Below are positions 1 through 7,414 of a stretch of DNA of 44,152 bases, piece after piece. This DNA comes from Verrucomicrobiota bacterium. Lineage in GTDB: Bacteria; Verrucomicrobiota; Verrucomicrobiia; Limisphaerales; UBA9464. The stretch is from NCBI GenBank assembly GCA_017309115.1, contig JAFLEF010000060.1, forward strand, positions 1 to 44,152, in the 5' to 3' direction. Position 1 is the first letter of the stretch, and each line of letters begins with the position of its first letter. The notes under the pieces are model-generated. The model did no database searches, was not told the DNA's origin, and worked only from the letters and a program-made list of their open reading frames with translations. Made by a program: the position numbers and the translations under genes.

Positions 1-4
1 GGGA

Positions 5-253
5 AACGCGTGATTCGCCGGGACGTCGGCGGCTCGGGTGGAACCTCGCCCTACCGGGGGGTGGGGAAAGCTGAGAGCTGAGAGCTGAGAGCTGAGAGGT
101 CGGAAGGGGAAGGGATCGGGAAGCGGTGGGGCGACGCTCGGCGGAGCCGTACGTGTGTGGACGGGTAACGCGTGATTCGTCGGGACGTCGGCGGCTCGGG
201 TGGAACCTCGCCCTACCGGGGGGTGGGGAAAGCTGAGAGCTGAGAGGTTGGAA
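5..253. repeat. Imperfect direct repeat, two copies 162 bp apart, with internal GCTGAGA heptamers
   Basis: A block beginning AACGCGTGATTCG at 5 recurs at 167 with very few changes as far as the heptamer tract. The block contains the 19-mer at 37-55 and 199-217 (starts GGTGGAACC, ends CCCTACC). After it, the heptamer GCTGAGA is present four times at 70-97 in the first copy but only twice at 232-245 in the second, which is typical of slipped-strand change. No coding potential is apparent, and no other gene is visible in 1-283. The reverse complement of the 19-mer recurs at 5208-5226, so it is a dispersed intergenic motif. Confidence 0.85.
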
Positions 254-269
254 GGGGGAGGGTCACCCC

Positions 270-302
270 TTACCCCTTACCCCTTACCCCTTACCCCTTA
301 CC
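270..302. repeat. TTACCCC heptanucleotide tandem repeat
   Basis: Four full TTACCCC units lie at 270-297, followed by a partial unit. Read on the minus strand they are GGGGTAA repeats, and the stop codon of the PH-domain gene (284-286) is one of these TAA triplets. Unit-number changes would therefore shift or move the C-terminus of that protein. Confidence 0.85.
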
Positions 303-1045
303 GTGCGCAGGGCGCGCACTTCGGCGAGAACTTCGCGGGCGGCGGCGACGGCGTCGGAGGAATCACGGGAGGTCGGTTCCGGGAGGGATTCGACCGCTTC
401 GGGGTCGCCCAGGCCGGTGTCGCGCTGACGTCGCAGGTGTTCTTGGATGAGATCACGGATCTCCGGCGCATTGTCGACACCGTGGAAGTAGGCCACATGG
501 GTTTCCTCACCGGTTTGCCCTTCCTTGAGGGATGCCCCGCCGCCAGCACTCCGAAGCTTCAAGTCGGCAATGCCCAGAAACCGCTGCCAGGGGTTCTGCT
601 GAATCGACAGTTCCTGAATGTTGGCAAAGGTCATGGTGAGTTCCTCAACCGTCCAAATGCCCCGCCGCAAGCGCAGGCTGCGATCGGTCACCAGGTACCA
701 CCGGAGCTCGTAGTCCAACCGGGCAATCAGGAAGCTCACCGGCAACTGAATCAGAAAGCCGAACAACCCCAGGATCTCCAAAACGAGGATGACCGGTTCG
801 TAGCTGCGAACTTGGGGGAACGCCGAAAACAGGCGCTCGGCCAGTCCGCTGCGGAGAAGGGTGAGCGCAACGATCAGGCCGACCAGCGTGGAGAGTTGCC
901 GTAATCCCCACAGGAATAGCTGGAGCCGCCAGAAATTGGGTGCCGCCCGAAAGACACGCAGAGAACCCACCGCTCCGGAGGGCGGGGACGGTTCGGGCGG
1001 AACCCGCAGCCACTCCAGCAATGGGGCGCGAAAGGACTTCAGCAT
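284..1045 (-). CDS. PH domain-containing membrane protein (YdbT/DUF304-like)
   Basis: This 253-aa protein has two hydrophobic segments (about residues 43-65 and 85-107), followed by a bacterial PH (bPH2, DUF304) domain at about 112-195. The domain shows the family pattern of a Y-x-V-T-D-R-x-L stretch, an RRGIW-type turn and an 'F-A-N-I-Q-E-L-S-I-Q-Q-N' strand. Such proteins are usually inner-membrane proteins of unknown biochemical role, often encoded in pairs (YdbS/YdbT of Bacillus). The start overlaps the end of the upstream PH-domain gene by 7 bases, so the two are probably co-translated. The C-terminal tail after residue 205 is low complexity, and its last residues and stop codon come from a GGGGTAA repeat. 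Family assignment is good; function is unknown. Confidence 0.8.
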   Translation of the reverse strand: MLKSFRAPLLEWLRVPPEPSPPSGAVGSLRVFRAAPNFWRLQLFLWGLRQLSTLVGLIVALTLLRSGLAERLFSAFPQVRSYEPVILVLEILGLFGFLIQLPVSFLIARLDYELRWYLVTDRSLRLRRGIWTVEELTMTFANIQELSIQQNPWQRFLGIADLKLRSAGGGASLKEGQTGEETHVAYFHGVDNAPEIRDLIQEHLRRQRDTGLGDPEAVESLPEPTSRDSSDAVAAAREVLAEVRALRTVRGKG

Positions 1046-1605
1046 GACGCGTCCTTTCCAGATTCGGATGTCGCGGCGTTCCCGGTGGGCACAGGAGGCG
1101 GCAGGGATTCGCGTAATTGACGGAGTTCCGCGGCGATCTCCCGCAGCACCTGGGTTAGCTCATCCGGAGAGGAGGACGCCGAGGGAAGTGCGGCTCCGGT
1201 CGGACGAGCGGACGACGTGACTCCCCGCATGCGCTGATACAGAAAATCCCGGAGCGCTTCGTAGTCGGGGAATCCTTCCAACGTCATTTCGGCGCCGGCA
1301 TTGCCCGCGGCGGTTTGCAGGTCGATTCGGGCCAGTCCCAGCCAACGTTCCACCACGTTCGCGCGAATCTGGATGTCCTGGATGCGGGCGTAGTTCAGGA
1401 CGATCTCCCGGCGAAACAGAATGCCCCAGCGCACGGAGATGCCCTCGTTGTCGAACCGATACCGCAACGTGTGGTAACGGAAGTAGAGCGGTAACGCCAG
1501 GATCGGCCAGAGCGGGGGAATGATCAGCGCCGACAGGAGGTAATACGTCAGCAAACGCGGATCGGGACGTTCGCGCGGCTGGAACGGAGCGGCGGGTTGT
1601 TCCAT
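1039..1605 (-). CDS. PH domain-containing membrane protein (YdbS-like)
   Basis: This 188-aa protein has one strongly hydrophobic hairpin (about residues 20-42) followed by a bPH2 domain (about 45-135). The domain shows 'RYRFDNEGISVRWG' and then 'IVLNYARIQDIQI', the strand pattern of DUF304 proteins. The C-terminal 50 residues are Ser/Pro/Ala-rich and probably disordered. It is the first gene of a PH-domain pair, with the second overlapping its 3' end by 7 bases. It starts 68 bases after the sugar-acid kinase gene on the same strand, so read-through from that operon is possible, but no functional link is evident. It probably lies in the inner membrane with the PH domain cytoplasmic, as in other pairs. 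Confidence 0.8.
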   Translation of the reverse strand: MEQPAAPFQPRERPDPRLLTYYLLSALIIPPLWPILALPLYFRYHTLRYRFDNEGISVRWGILFRREIVLNYARIQDIQIRANVVERWLGLARIDLQTAAGNAGAEMTLEGFPDYEALRDFLYQRMRGVTSSARPTGAALPSASSSPDELTQVLREIAAELRQLRESLPPPVPTGNAATSESGKDASC

Positions 1606-1673
1606 GGGGTCAGCCTACTCGAAGGGCGCGACGCGAAGCGAGGGAGGAAGCAGATCCGGGTGAGCCTGGGCCG

Positions 1674-3011
1674 TTAACTTCTCCCCAGGTCAAAGAGGTC
1701 GGAGAAAAGGCCATCCCGGCCGACTTGCCCGCCCTTGAACACGAACTCGCAGCGGTCCGCTGGGCGGCCGGGGGCGCAAACCCGACACAGGGGAGAGCCT
1801 GGAGCCACGGGCCTCAGATACTCCAGTGATTCGATTCCCAGCGCTCGCGCCACTTCCGTGGAGGTGTCGCCACCACAGACCATCACCCGCCGCGAATCGA
1901 CGGTCTGCAACCAGGTGTCGACCACTTCTGCGAGCAGCTGACACATCCGCCGGGTGAAGTCGGTCCGGGTCGTTCCGTTCAGCTCGAGCTGGGGCGCCGT
2001 GTTTCCCCGACGAGTGGCCACCACCGGGGAGTTTCCGGCTTGGGCTTCCCGGCGGACCTCGGACAGGACGCGGGCTCGCTCCGCCGATTCCGTCGCGGGA
2101 TCCCTGAACCGTTCGAGGTTCAGCGGGACTTCGACATAGCCCTGCTGGAGGGCGTGATTCAGCTGCCGTTCGGTCACCGGAGAACAGCTGCCGGAGACCA
2201 CCAGAATCTGCGCGGGTTTGGAGACCTGGGGAGCGGGCGGCGCCGGCGGCAGTTCGCCGCGTTCCCGCCACGCCGCGAGCAGCGCGTATTCCAGCCCGCT
2301 GGAACCGACGCAGAAAAGCGGTTGATGTGTCGAGGCAAGGCTGAGCACGTGTTCGCCTACCTGGATGAGGTGCCGGGACTCCACGGTATCGAACAGAACG
2401 ATGGGCGGAGTTCCCTGTCCGAAGTCGGGGAGCGCCGACGACAACTGGAGGACATTGATAAGGTGGACCGGTAGGGACGTTTGTTCGGCGAGAATCAGCC
2501 TCAGGTCCGACTCGTGCATCGGCGTCACCGGGTGCCGTTGCATCGTGGGATGGCGATCGAGTCGGAAGGGCTCGGAATCCAGACCGGATCGGGCGAAGAG
2601 GTTTCCGAACGCCAGATACCGTCCGAGCGTGGGAGCGCTGACCACGAGAGGGGTGGGATGTTCCCCAAAAACTTCGCGGCCCAGTTCAATGGCCTTCCCG
2701 ATGGAACCGACGGTGGGCGAGGAATCGAACGTCGAGCAGATTTTGTAGTGCAGCAGTGGAGCCCCGCTGGCGTGCAGCGCGCGAAAGGCGGGAGGAAGGC
2801 GTTCCGCCATTTCGTCCGGGGAGAACATGCGGGAACCTCCGGCGATGCCGAATCCCTGAAGCTCAGGAAACCGGCGGAGTTGGTCGGGTGCGGGCGGTTC
2901 GAGGAAGAGACGGGTGCGGATCCCGGCATGGGCGAGCGCTTCCAGAACGTCGGTCGAACCCGTGAAGTCGTCCCCGTAGTACGCCAGGAGCAATGGGCTC
3001 TTGGGTCGCAT
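1674..3011 (-). CDS. Four-carbon acid sugar kinase family protein (DUF1537), candidate 3-oxo-isoapionate kinase
   Basis: This 445-aa protein has the two-domain DUF1537 layout. The N-terminal substrate-binding domain opens with 'YYGDDFTGSTD' (residues 11-21), the family signature. The C-terminal nucleotide-binding domain has 'CGGDTSTEVARALGI' (about 379-393) and a 'KGGQVG' loop near 426-431. DUF1537 enzymes phosphorylate sugar acids such as erythronate, threonate or 3-oxo-isoapionate. Its ATG overlaps the stop codon of the RuBisCO-like gene (TAATG), so the two are translationally coupled. In the D-apiose/isoapionate pathways a DUF1537 kinase (OiaK) makes the 4-phosphate that a RuBisCO-like protein (OiaX or OiaT) then cleaves, so that assignment is the best inference. 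Other four-carbon sugar acids remain possible. No dehydrogenase or transporter of the pathway lies next to it. Confidence 0.8.
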   Translation of the reverse strand: MRPKSPLLLAYYGDDFTGSTDVLEALAHAGIRTRLFLEPPAPDQLRRFPELQGFGIAGGSRMFSPDEMAERLPPAFRALHASGAPLLHYKICSTFDSSPTVGSIGKAIELGREVFGEHPTPLVVSAPTLGRYLAFGNLFARSGLDSEPFRLDRHPTMQRHPVTPMHESDLRLILAEQTSLPVHLINVLQLSSALPDFGQGTPPIVLFDTVESRHLIQVGEHVLSLASTHQPLFCVGSSGLEYALLAAWRERGELPPAPPAPQVSKPAQILVVSGSCSPVTERQLNHALQQGYVEVPLNLERFRDPATESAERARVLSEVRREAQAGNSPVVATRRGNTAPQLELNGTTRTDFTRRMCQLLAEVVDTWLQTVDSRRVMVCGGDTSTEVARALGIESLEYLRPVAPGSPLCRVCAPGRPADRCEFVFKGGQVGRDGLFSDLFDLGRS

Positions 3012-4285
3012 TAGCGGGAGCCGAACTTGGCCAGGGTGGCCGCCAGTTCGGGGTGCGATGCGGCGTACTCCGCGAGGGGAACACCGGTGACCGCTGCTTC
3101 CCAGGCCTGTTGCAGGGCGCGAAGTCCGGCCGCGGGTCCCAGCGGATGCGCCATGATGCCTCCTCCGGCGACGTACAGGAGATCAGTGGTTCCCGCCTGC
3201 CGATACGTCTCGGGCGCTTGTCCGCCCCACTGGCCGGAGCTGACCACCGGCACCACGGTGTCATCGGGACGGAACAGCGGCGTGAGACAGGCCCGGATGC
3301 TGCGGACCACGGATTCATCGGGTTCCCAGAACTTGTTCTGCAGTCCGTTGACGTGCAGATGATCCACGCCCGCGAGCCGCCAGAGTTTCTGCCAGGCAGT
3401 GTACTCCACGCCGAGAAAGGGGTGACGGCAGTACATACCCCAACCGTTTCGGTGGCCGTGAATGGGCAGGGCGGAATGCCGGCGCAAGGCCGTTATTCCC
3501 GGCAGGCCGACGCTGTGAATGCTGGCCATGATGCAGGTGCCCCCGGCGGCGAGCACGGTGTCGTGATGCCGGTACATGGCGTCGAGTTCGTCGGTGATGT
3601 TGAAGGCGTACATCACTTTGCGACCGCTGCGTTCGGCCAGTTCGTGGATGACGGGCATCACGGCGTTCACGCGATCGGCGAGGGGCGAATGCGGCGGGTT
3701 CGCCATGAGTTCATCGTCCTTGATAAAATCGATGCCGGCTTCGCCCAGCGTGCGGACCAGTTCGGCGGTTTGGTTCGGAGTGAGCCCGACGCTGGGCTTG
3801 ATGATGGTGCCGATCAGTGGCCGCGCGAACACGCCGGCGAAGGTCCGGGTGCCGGCGATGCCGAACTGGGGTCCGGGATACCGCTCCGCGAAGGCGGGAG
3901 GGAGAGCGAGGTCGAGGAGTTTGCAGCCGCTGTGTTCCGCTAGTTCGTAAAGGTTGCCGCAGACCGTGGCGAGCAGGGTGGGCAGGTTGGCGCCGACATT
4001 GGCCAAGGGGAACGAAAGGGTGAACTCCGCGCGCTGATAGGTAATGGGGCCGGTGACGCCCTTGGGTCGGCGCGAGCCGGGCAGGCTGGGCGTGGAGACC
4101 TGATCGAGCCGTTGCAGGTCGATGACCTGGGCGCGGGCGCGGGCCTTGAGTTCCTCGGTTTCGCCGGGGACTGGTAGGAAGGTTCCGGAGGACTGTTCTC
4201 CGGCGATCATCTCGGCGGCCTGTTCGACCGGCAGGGCGGTTTCGATTCGGTAACGGGCGAGGATTCGGTCGGGAGGTGCAGTCAT
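3011..4285 (-). CDS. RuBisCO-like protein (form IV type), candidate 3-oxo-isoapionate-4-phosphate decarboxylase/transcarboxylase
   Basis: This 424-aa protein belongs to the RuBisCO large-subunit superfamily. Recognisable motifs are 'GTIIKPSVG' (159-167; K163 aligns with the active-site Lys of the GxxKPxxG motif), 'DFIKDDE' (186-192; K189 as carbamylated Lys with D191 and E192 as Mg ligands), 'HGHR' (276-279), a loop-6-like 'LQNKF' (315-319; K318), 'SSGQWGG' (349-355) and the phosphate-binding 'GGG' (374-376). Unusually for a RuBisCO-like protein, most catalytic positions are kept, so an enolate chemistry with Mg is expected. The organism shows no Calvin-cycle gene here (no small subunit or phosphoribulokinase). 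The coupled DUF1537 kinase points to sugar-acid catabolism (OiaX/OiaT-like) rather than CO2 fixation or methionine salvage. The choice between decarboxylase and transcarboxylase/hydrolase cannot be made by eye. Confidence 0.85.
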   Translation of the reverse strand: MTAPPDRILARYRIETALPVEQAAEMIAGEQSSGTFLPVPGETEELKARARAQVIDLQRLDQVSTPSLPGSRRPKGVTGPITYQRAEFTLSFPLANVGANLPTLLATVCGNLYELAEHSGCKLLDLALPPAFAERYPGPQFGIAGTRTFAGVFARPLIGTIIKPSVGLTPNQTAELVRTLGEAGIDFIKDDELMANPPHSPLADRVNAVMPVIHELAERSGRKVMYAFNITDELDAMYRHHDTVLAAGGTCIMASIHSVGLPGITALRRHSALPIHGHRNGWGMYCRHPFLGVEYTAWQKLWRLAGVDHLHVNGLQNKFWEPDESVVRSIRACLTPLFRPDDTVVPVVSSGQWGGQAPETYRQAGTTDLLYVAGGGIMAHPLGPAAGLRALQQAWEAAVTGVPLAEYAASHPELAATLAKFGSR

Positions 4286-4696
4286 GGAACTCGGCGGTGT
4301 GGCGGCGTCAGGAGAGCGGGCGCGAGCCGACTCGCGCTTGCAACCGCTGGTTTTTCACTCGGACGATTTTCGTCGAGGAGCGAAGGAAGGCGGGAAGGGG
4401 GTTGAATCTGGAAAACATGAAAACAGGAAGGGGAGCGGGAGAGGGGGAGAAAGCGGGAAAGCGGGAGGGGGAGACTTGGAGAGCCTCTGGTAGGGATGGA
4501 CCGCTGGCTCGTCCCCGCGCTTCCGAGCGAAGCGAAGGAGTGCGGATTTTGGTGGTCAGCGTGGAACGGCACACCCGCGTCGAAGACGAATCAGGGAGGT
4601 GTCTCCCGCGGAGGACGCGGAGATCGCGGAGGAGGGAACGAATTTGGAAAACGTGAAAACAGGATGAGCCGTGAGGCAGAAAATCGGGGAGGGTTT
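4286..4696. other. Non-coding purine-rich intergenic stretch with repeats
   Basis: I see no gene here. The 25-base motif at 4404-4428 (GAATCTGGAAAACATG then AAAACAGGA) recurs at 4640-4664 with two substitutions. A 9-base unit CGCGGAGRW is repeated three times at 4607-4633. The stretch between is G/A-rich (4380-4480). Such text suggests dispersed non-coding repeat elements. The second 25-mer ends about 30 bases before the remnant of a PEP-CTERM gene, which it may have truncated. Confidence 0.6.
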
Positions 4697-5102
4697 ATCC
4701 GCAGATTCGACATTCCGGCGGATGCCAGGTCGCTCCAGTTTTTCCATCAACGACCCTTTATCACGTCGATGATCTGCAGGTGTTTGTGGGAGGAGAACTC
4801 CGTTCCCTTGTCGCCCTGCCGGATGTTCCCACTGGTGATCCGGAGATTCCCTTCTTTCGCTACCTGGCAGTGGATGTGAGCCCGTTCGCGGGCCAGACCG
4901 TTGAACTGCGCTTCGAGTTCCGCAGCCGGGGCTACGATGATTTTTCGGTAAGTCCCCGCTTACCCGCCAACCCAACGCGCAAAGCCACATCTTTGATGAT
5001 CTGTCGTTCAGTCCGCTGCCGGTCGTCCCCGAGCCAGCAAACTGGGCACTTCTGGGCTTGGGAGGGGCGGCGCTGGGATGGGTTACGCGGCGTCGGTCGT
5101 GA
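4697..5102 (+). pseudogene. Remnant of a PEP-CTERM-anchored secreted protein, frameshifted twice
   Basis: Three frames in succession carry pieces of one C-terminal protein region. The first frame (about 4697-4767) reads 'RRFDIPADARSLQFF'. The second (about 4762-4945) reads 'VDDLQVFVGGELRSLVALPD' and continues to 'VELRFEFRSRGYDD'. The third (about 4983-5102) reads 'SHIFDDLSFSPLPVVPEPAN', then a hydrophobic helix 'WALLGLGGAALGW' and the basic tail TRRRS before TGA. VPEP + transmembrane helix + Arg cluster is the tripartite PEP-CTERM sorting signal processed by exosortase. No start codon or signal peptide precedes it, and two frameshifts are needed, so the gene is dead and 5'-truncated. It implies that the genome encodes, or recently encoded, an exosortase/PEP-CTERM system elsewhere. 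Confidence 0.75.
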
Positions 5103-5128
5103 ATCGGCGAGGGGGGCGTGGTCGAGTG

Positions 5129-5206
5129 GGAGCGCTGGCGTCTCGCCGGCGTGTTTCTTATGCTCCTCCCATCTTCGGAAACTGGCCGGCGAGACGCCAG
5201 CGCTCC
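5129..5206. repeat. Perfect 22-bp inverted repeat element (hairpin, REP/MITE-like)
   Basis: The left arm at 5129-5150 begins GGAGCGCTGGCGTCTCG, and the right arm at 5185-5206 is its exact reverse complement; the spacer is 34 bases. It lies just after the stop of the PEP-CTERM remnant. Immediately after it, 5208-5226 carries the reverse complement of the 19-mer found at 37-55 and 199-217. No transposase is present. A dispersed palindromic element is the likeliest explanation; there is no T-run for an intrinsic terminator. Confidence 0.8.
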
Positions 5207-5380
5207 GGGTAGGGCGAGGTTCCACCGCGAGCTCGGCAGACTTCTCCCTTCTCCGAAGCATCTGAGTGAATCTGCCTCCATCTGCCTCCGATCGGCGGCA
5301 CCAATGGCCTCGCGGGTCGTCCAAAGGTTTGCCTCGGTTCTTTGTTCCCGCGTAGCGTCGGACGCGTTGGTGCGACACCC

Positions 5381-6778
5381 ATGGCTACTTCGAGTGACTT
5401 CCTGACGGGCGTTATTGAGGGCTTCTACGGAACTCCCTGGACGCCGGGAGAACGGTTTGAATTGTTCGCCGCCATGCCGGGGTGGGGCCTGAATACTTAC
5501 CTGTACGGCCCCAAAGACGATTTGCACCACCGGGCACGGTGGCGTCAGACCTATCCACCGGCCGAGGCAGAGCATCTTCGGGAGGTCATCGCCGGATGCC
5601 AGGCCCGGGGAATTCGCTTCATTTACGCGCTGGGTCCCGGATTGGACATTCGCTACAGCGAGAAGGGTGATCGGCTTGCCATTCAACAGCGGTTCGAACA
5701 GTTGCTGTCGCTCGGGTGCCGGGACTTCTGCCTGCTCTTCGATGACATTCCCGACCAGATGGCTCCCGCCGATCGGGAACACTGGGGTTCCTTCGCCTCG
5801 GCTCATGCGGGTGTAGCGAACGAGATCTTCCGTTGGGTTCGACCGCACGCCCCGGAAGGCCGCTTTATCTTCTGTCCGACGCCCTACTGCGGTCGGATGG
5901 CGTCCCGACAGTTGGGTGGACCGAACTATCTCGCCACGGTCGGACGGGAACTGGCGCCCGAGATCGAAGTGTTCTGGACCGGGCCCGAGATCATTTCGCG
6001 GGAAATCACCGTGCCGCATTTGCGGGAACTTCAGGGTCTGCTGCGTCGGAAGCCGCTGCTCTGGGATAATATCCACGCCAACGACTATGACGGGCATCGG
6101 TTCTTCTGCGGGCCCTATGCTGGGCGTCCGCCAGAGATTCTCCGGGAAGTGACGGGCATTCTGACGAATCCCAACACCGAGTTCGCGCTCAACCGGATTC
6201 CCTTCCAGACCTTGGGTGCCTTTGTTCGCGGCCAGGGCGGTTCGTGGGATCCGCGGGCGGCCTATCTCGCCGCCGTGGCGGACTGGTTGCCGAAGTTTGC
6301 GACCACCGGAAAACCGCTGACGGCGGAGGATCTGGCCTTGCTGGGCGACTGCTACTACTTGCCCTTCGAATTGGGCAGTGGCGCGCAGTCGTTGCTGGCG
6401 CAGGTGATGCACGTGGTGAGTCAACCGCCGGCTCAGTGGGGTGCGGCGGGAGTCGAGTTGCGGGAGCGGGTGGTCCGACTCAAGGAGCTCTGCTTTCGTC
6501 TGACGGAGCTGGTCGACCGATCCTTGTTTGCCGCGCTTAACCGGCGCATCTGGGAGTTACGGGAGGAGATGGATCTCCTGGAACGTTTCCTCACTCACCA
6601 CTCCGACCCGGCCCAATCCGGGCAGCCGTTTCAGTCGGATTTCCATCAAGCGCGGACTTATCGCGGAGGATTGGTGGCGCAATTGCAGCGGCAGTTGGTG
6701 CAGCATGCCGATGGCTCGTTCACACCCCGGGATCCGGCCGATCCCGACTCGCAGACCGCACGGCTTTTTCTGCCATGA
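5381..6778 (+). CDS. GH84 family beta-N-acetylglucosaminidase (O-GlcNAcase-like)
   Basis: This 465-aa protein is a glycoside hydrolase family 84 catalytic domain. It opens with 'GVIEGFYGTPWT' (residues 10-21), the family hallmark at the first barrel strand, and has the adjacent catalytic aspartates in 'LLFDDIPD' (D121, D122), which act in substrate-assisted catalysis. 'LLWDNIHANDYDG' follows further on, giving the Asn/Asp residues that hold the sugar. No signal peptide is visible, so it is probably cytoplasmic. The ATG at 5381 is preferred to an in-frame TTG 39 bases upstream because the family homology begins just after it. The stop overlaps the start of the GNAT gene (ATGA), and a permease follows, so it should release GlcNAc from imported glycoconjugates. 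Hyaluronidase-like specificity is an alternative. Confidence 0.9.
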   Translation: MATSSDFLTGVIEGFYGTPWTPGERFELFAAMPGWGLNTYLYGPKDDLHHRARWRQTYPPAEAEHLREVIAGCQARGIRFIYALGPGLDIRYSEKGDRLAIQQRFEQLLSLGCRDFCLLFDDIPDQMAPADREHWGSFASAHAGVANEIFRWVRPHAPEGRFIFCPTPYCGRMASRQLGGPNYLATVGRELAPEIEVFWTGPEIISREITVPHLRELQGLLRRKPLLWDNIHANDYDGHRFFCGPYAGRPPEILREVTGILTNPNTEFALNRIPFQTLGAFVRGQGGSWDPRAAYLAAVADWLPKFATTGKPLTAEDLALLGDCYYLPFELGSGAQSLLAQVMHVVSQPPAQWGAAGVELRERVVRLKELCFRLTELVDRSLFAALNRRIWELREEMDLLERFLTHHSDPAQSGQPFQSDFHQARTYRGGLVAQLQRQLVQHADGSFTPRDPADPDSQTARLFLP

Positions 6779-7404
6779 GTACCTTTCGCATTCGCGACGC
6801 CCAGCCCAGCGATGAGGCCGGCGCGTATCATGTGTGCCTCAAGACCGGGAATTTCGGACAAGATGGTGAGCCGTTCTATCGGGACGATCCGGCTGCGTTG
6901 GGTCGGATTTTCGTGGGGCCGTATCTGGCCTTCGAACCGGAGTTCAGTCTGATCCTGGAGGATGATCAGGGAATCTGCGGCTACGCTCTGGGCGCTCTGG
7001 AATCCCGGACGTTCTTCGATCGCTACGAACGCGAATGGCGGCCGAAGTTGTGCGCGCAGTTTCCCGATCCTGTGGGAGACCCGTCGACGTGGACTCGGAG
7101 TCAGCTGGTGCACTCGTGGTACCACCATCCGGACTACACCTGCCCGGAACCCTATGCCGAATATCCGTCGCACCTGCACATCGATCTGTTGGACCGCGCG
7201 CAGGGCCGGGGCTTCGGACGCACGATGCTGAATCAGGTGATGGACCGGTTGCGCCATCGGGGATCGCCTGGCGCGCACCTGGGAGTCAGCCTGATGAACG
7301 TTCCCGCGCAGGGCTTCTATCGAAAGCTGGGATTCCAGGAGTTGCTGCGGGTCGGCAGCGGTACGGACGGCTGCATCTACATGGGCAAGCACCTGCGGTC
7401 CTGA
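6775..7404 (+). CDS. GNAT family N-acetyltransferase resembling the C-terminal domain of animal O-GlcNAcase
   Basis: This 209-aa single-domain GNAT protein has the acetyl-CoA P-loop in 'QGRGFG' (143-148), matching Q/R-x-x-G-x-G/A. It is preceded by 'YPSHLHIDLL' (130-139) and followed by 'HLGVSLMNVPAQGFYRKLGF', the usual strand 5 and helix 4 of the fold. These two stretches are very like the pseudo-acetyltransferase domain at the C-terminus of human O-GlcNAcase, where the binding loop is degenerate; here the loop looks intact. The gene overlaps the GH84 gene by four bases (ATGA), so the bacterium encodes as two coupled genes what animals encode as one fused protein. A possible substrate is a hexosamine or hexosaminyl compound. 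Real acetyltransferase activity is likely but unproven. Confidence 0.8.
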   Translation: MSTFRIRDAQPSDEAGAYHVCLKTGNFGQDGEPFYRDDPAALGRIFVGPYLAFEPEFSLILEDDQGICGYALGALESRTFFDRYEREWRPKLCAQFPDPVGDPSTWTRSQLVHSWYHHPDYTCPEPYAEYPSHLHIDLLDRAQGRGFGRTMLNQVMDRLRHRGSPGAHLGVSLMNVPAQGFYRKLGFQELLRVGSGTDGCIYMGKHLRS

Positions 7405-7414
7405 ACGAACTTTC

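Noticed and set aside
3011-4285. True CO2-fixing RuBisCO
   Set aside because: The sequence is far from form I-III in most of its length, there is no small subunit or phosphoribulokinase gene, and the partner is a sugar-acid kinase.
4556-6424. A 622-codon open frame on the minus strand across the GH84 gene and the intergenic region
   Set aside because: It runs through the PEP-CTERM remnant and the hairpin repeat and lies opposite a well-supported GH84 gene; no recognisable domain.
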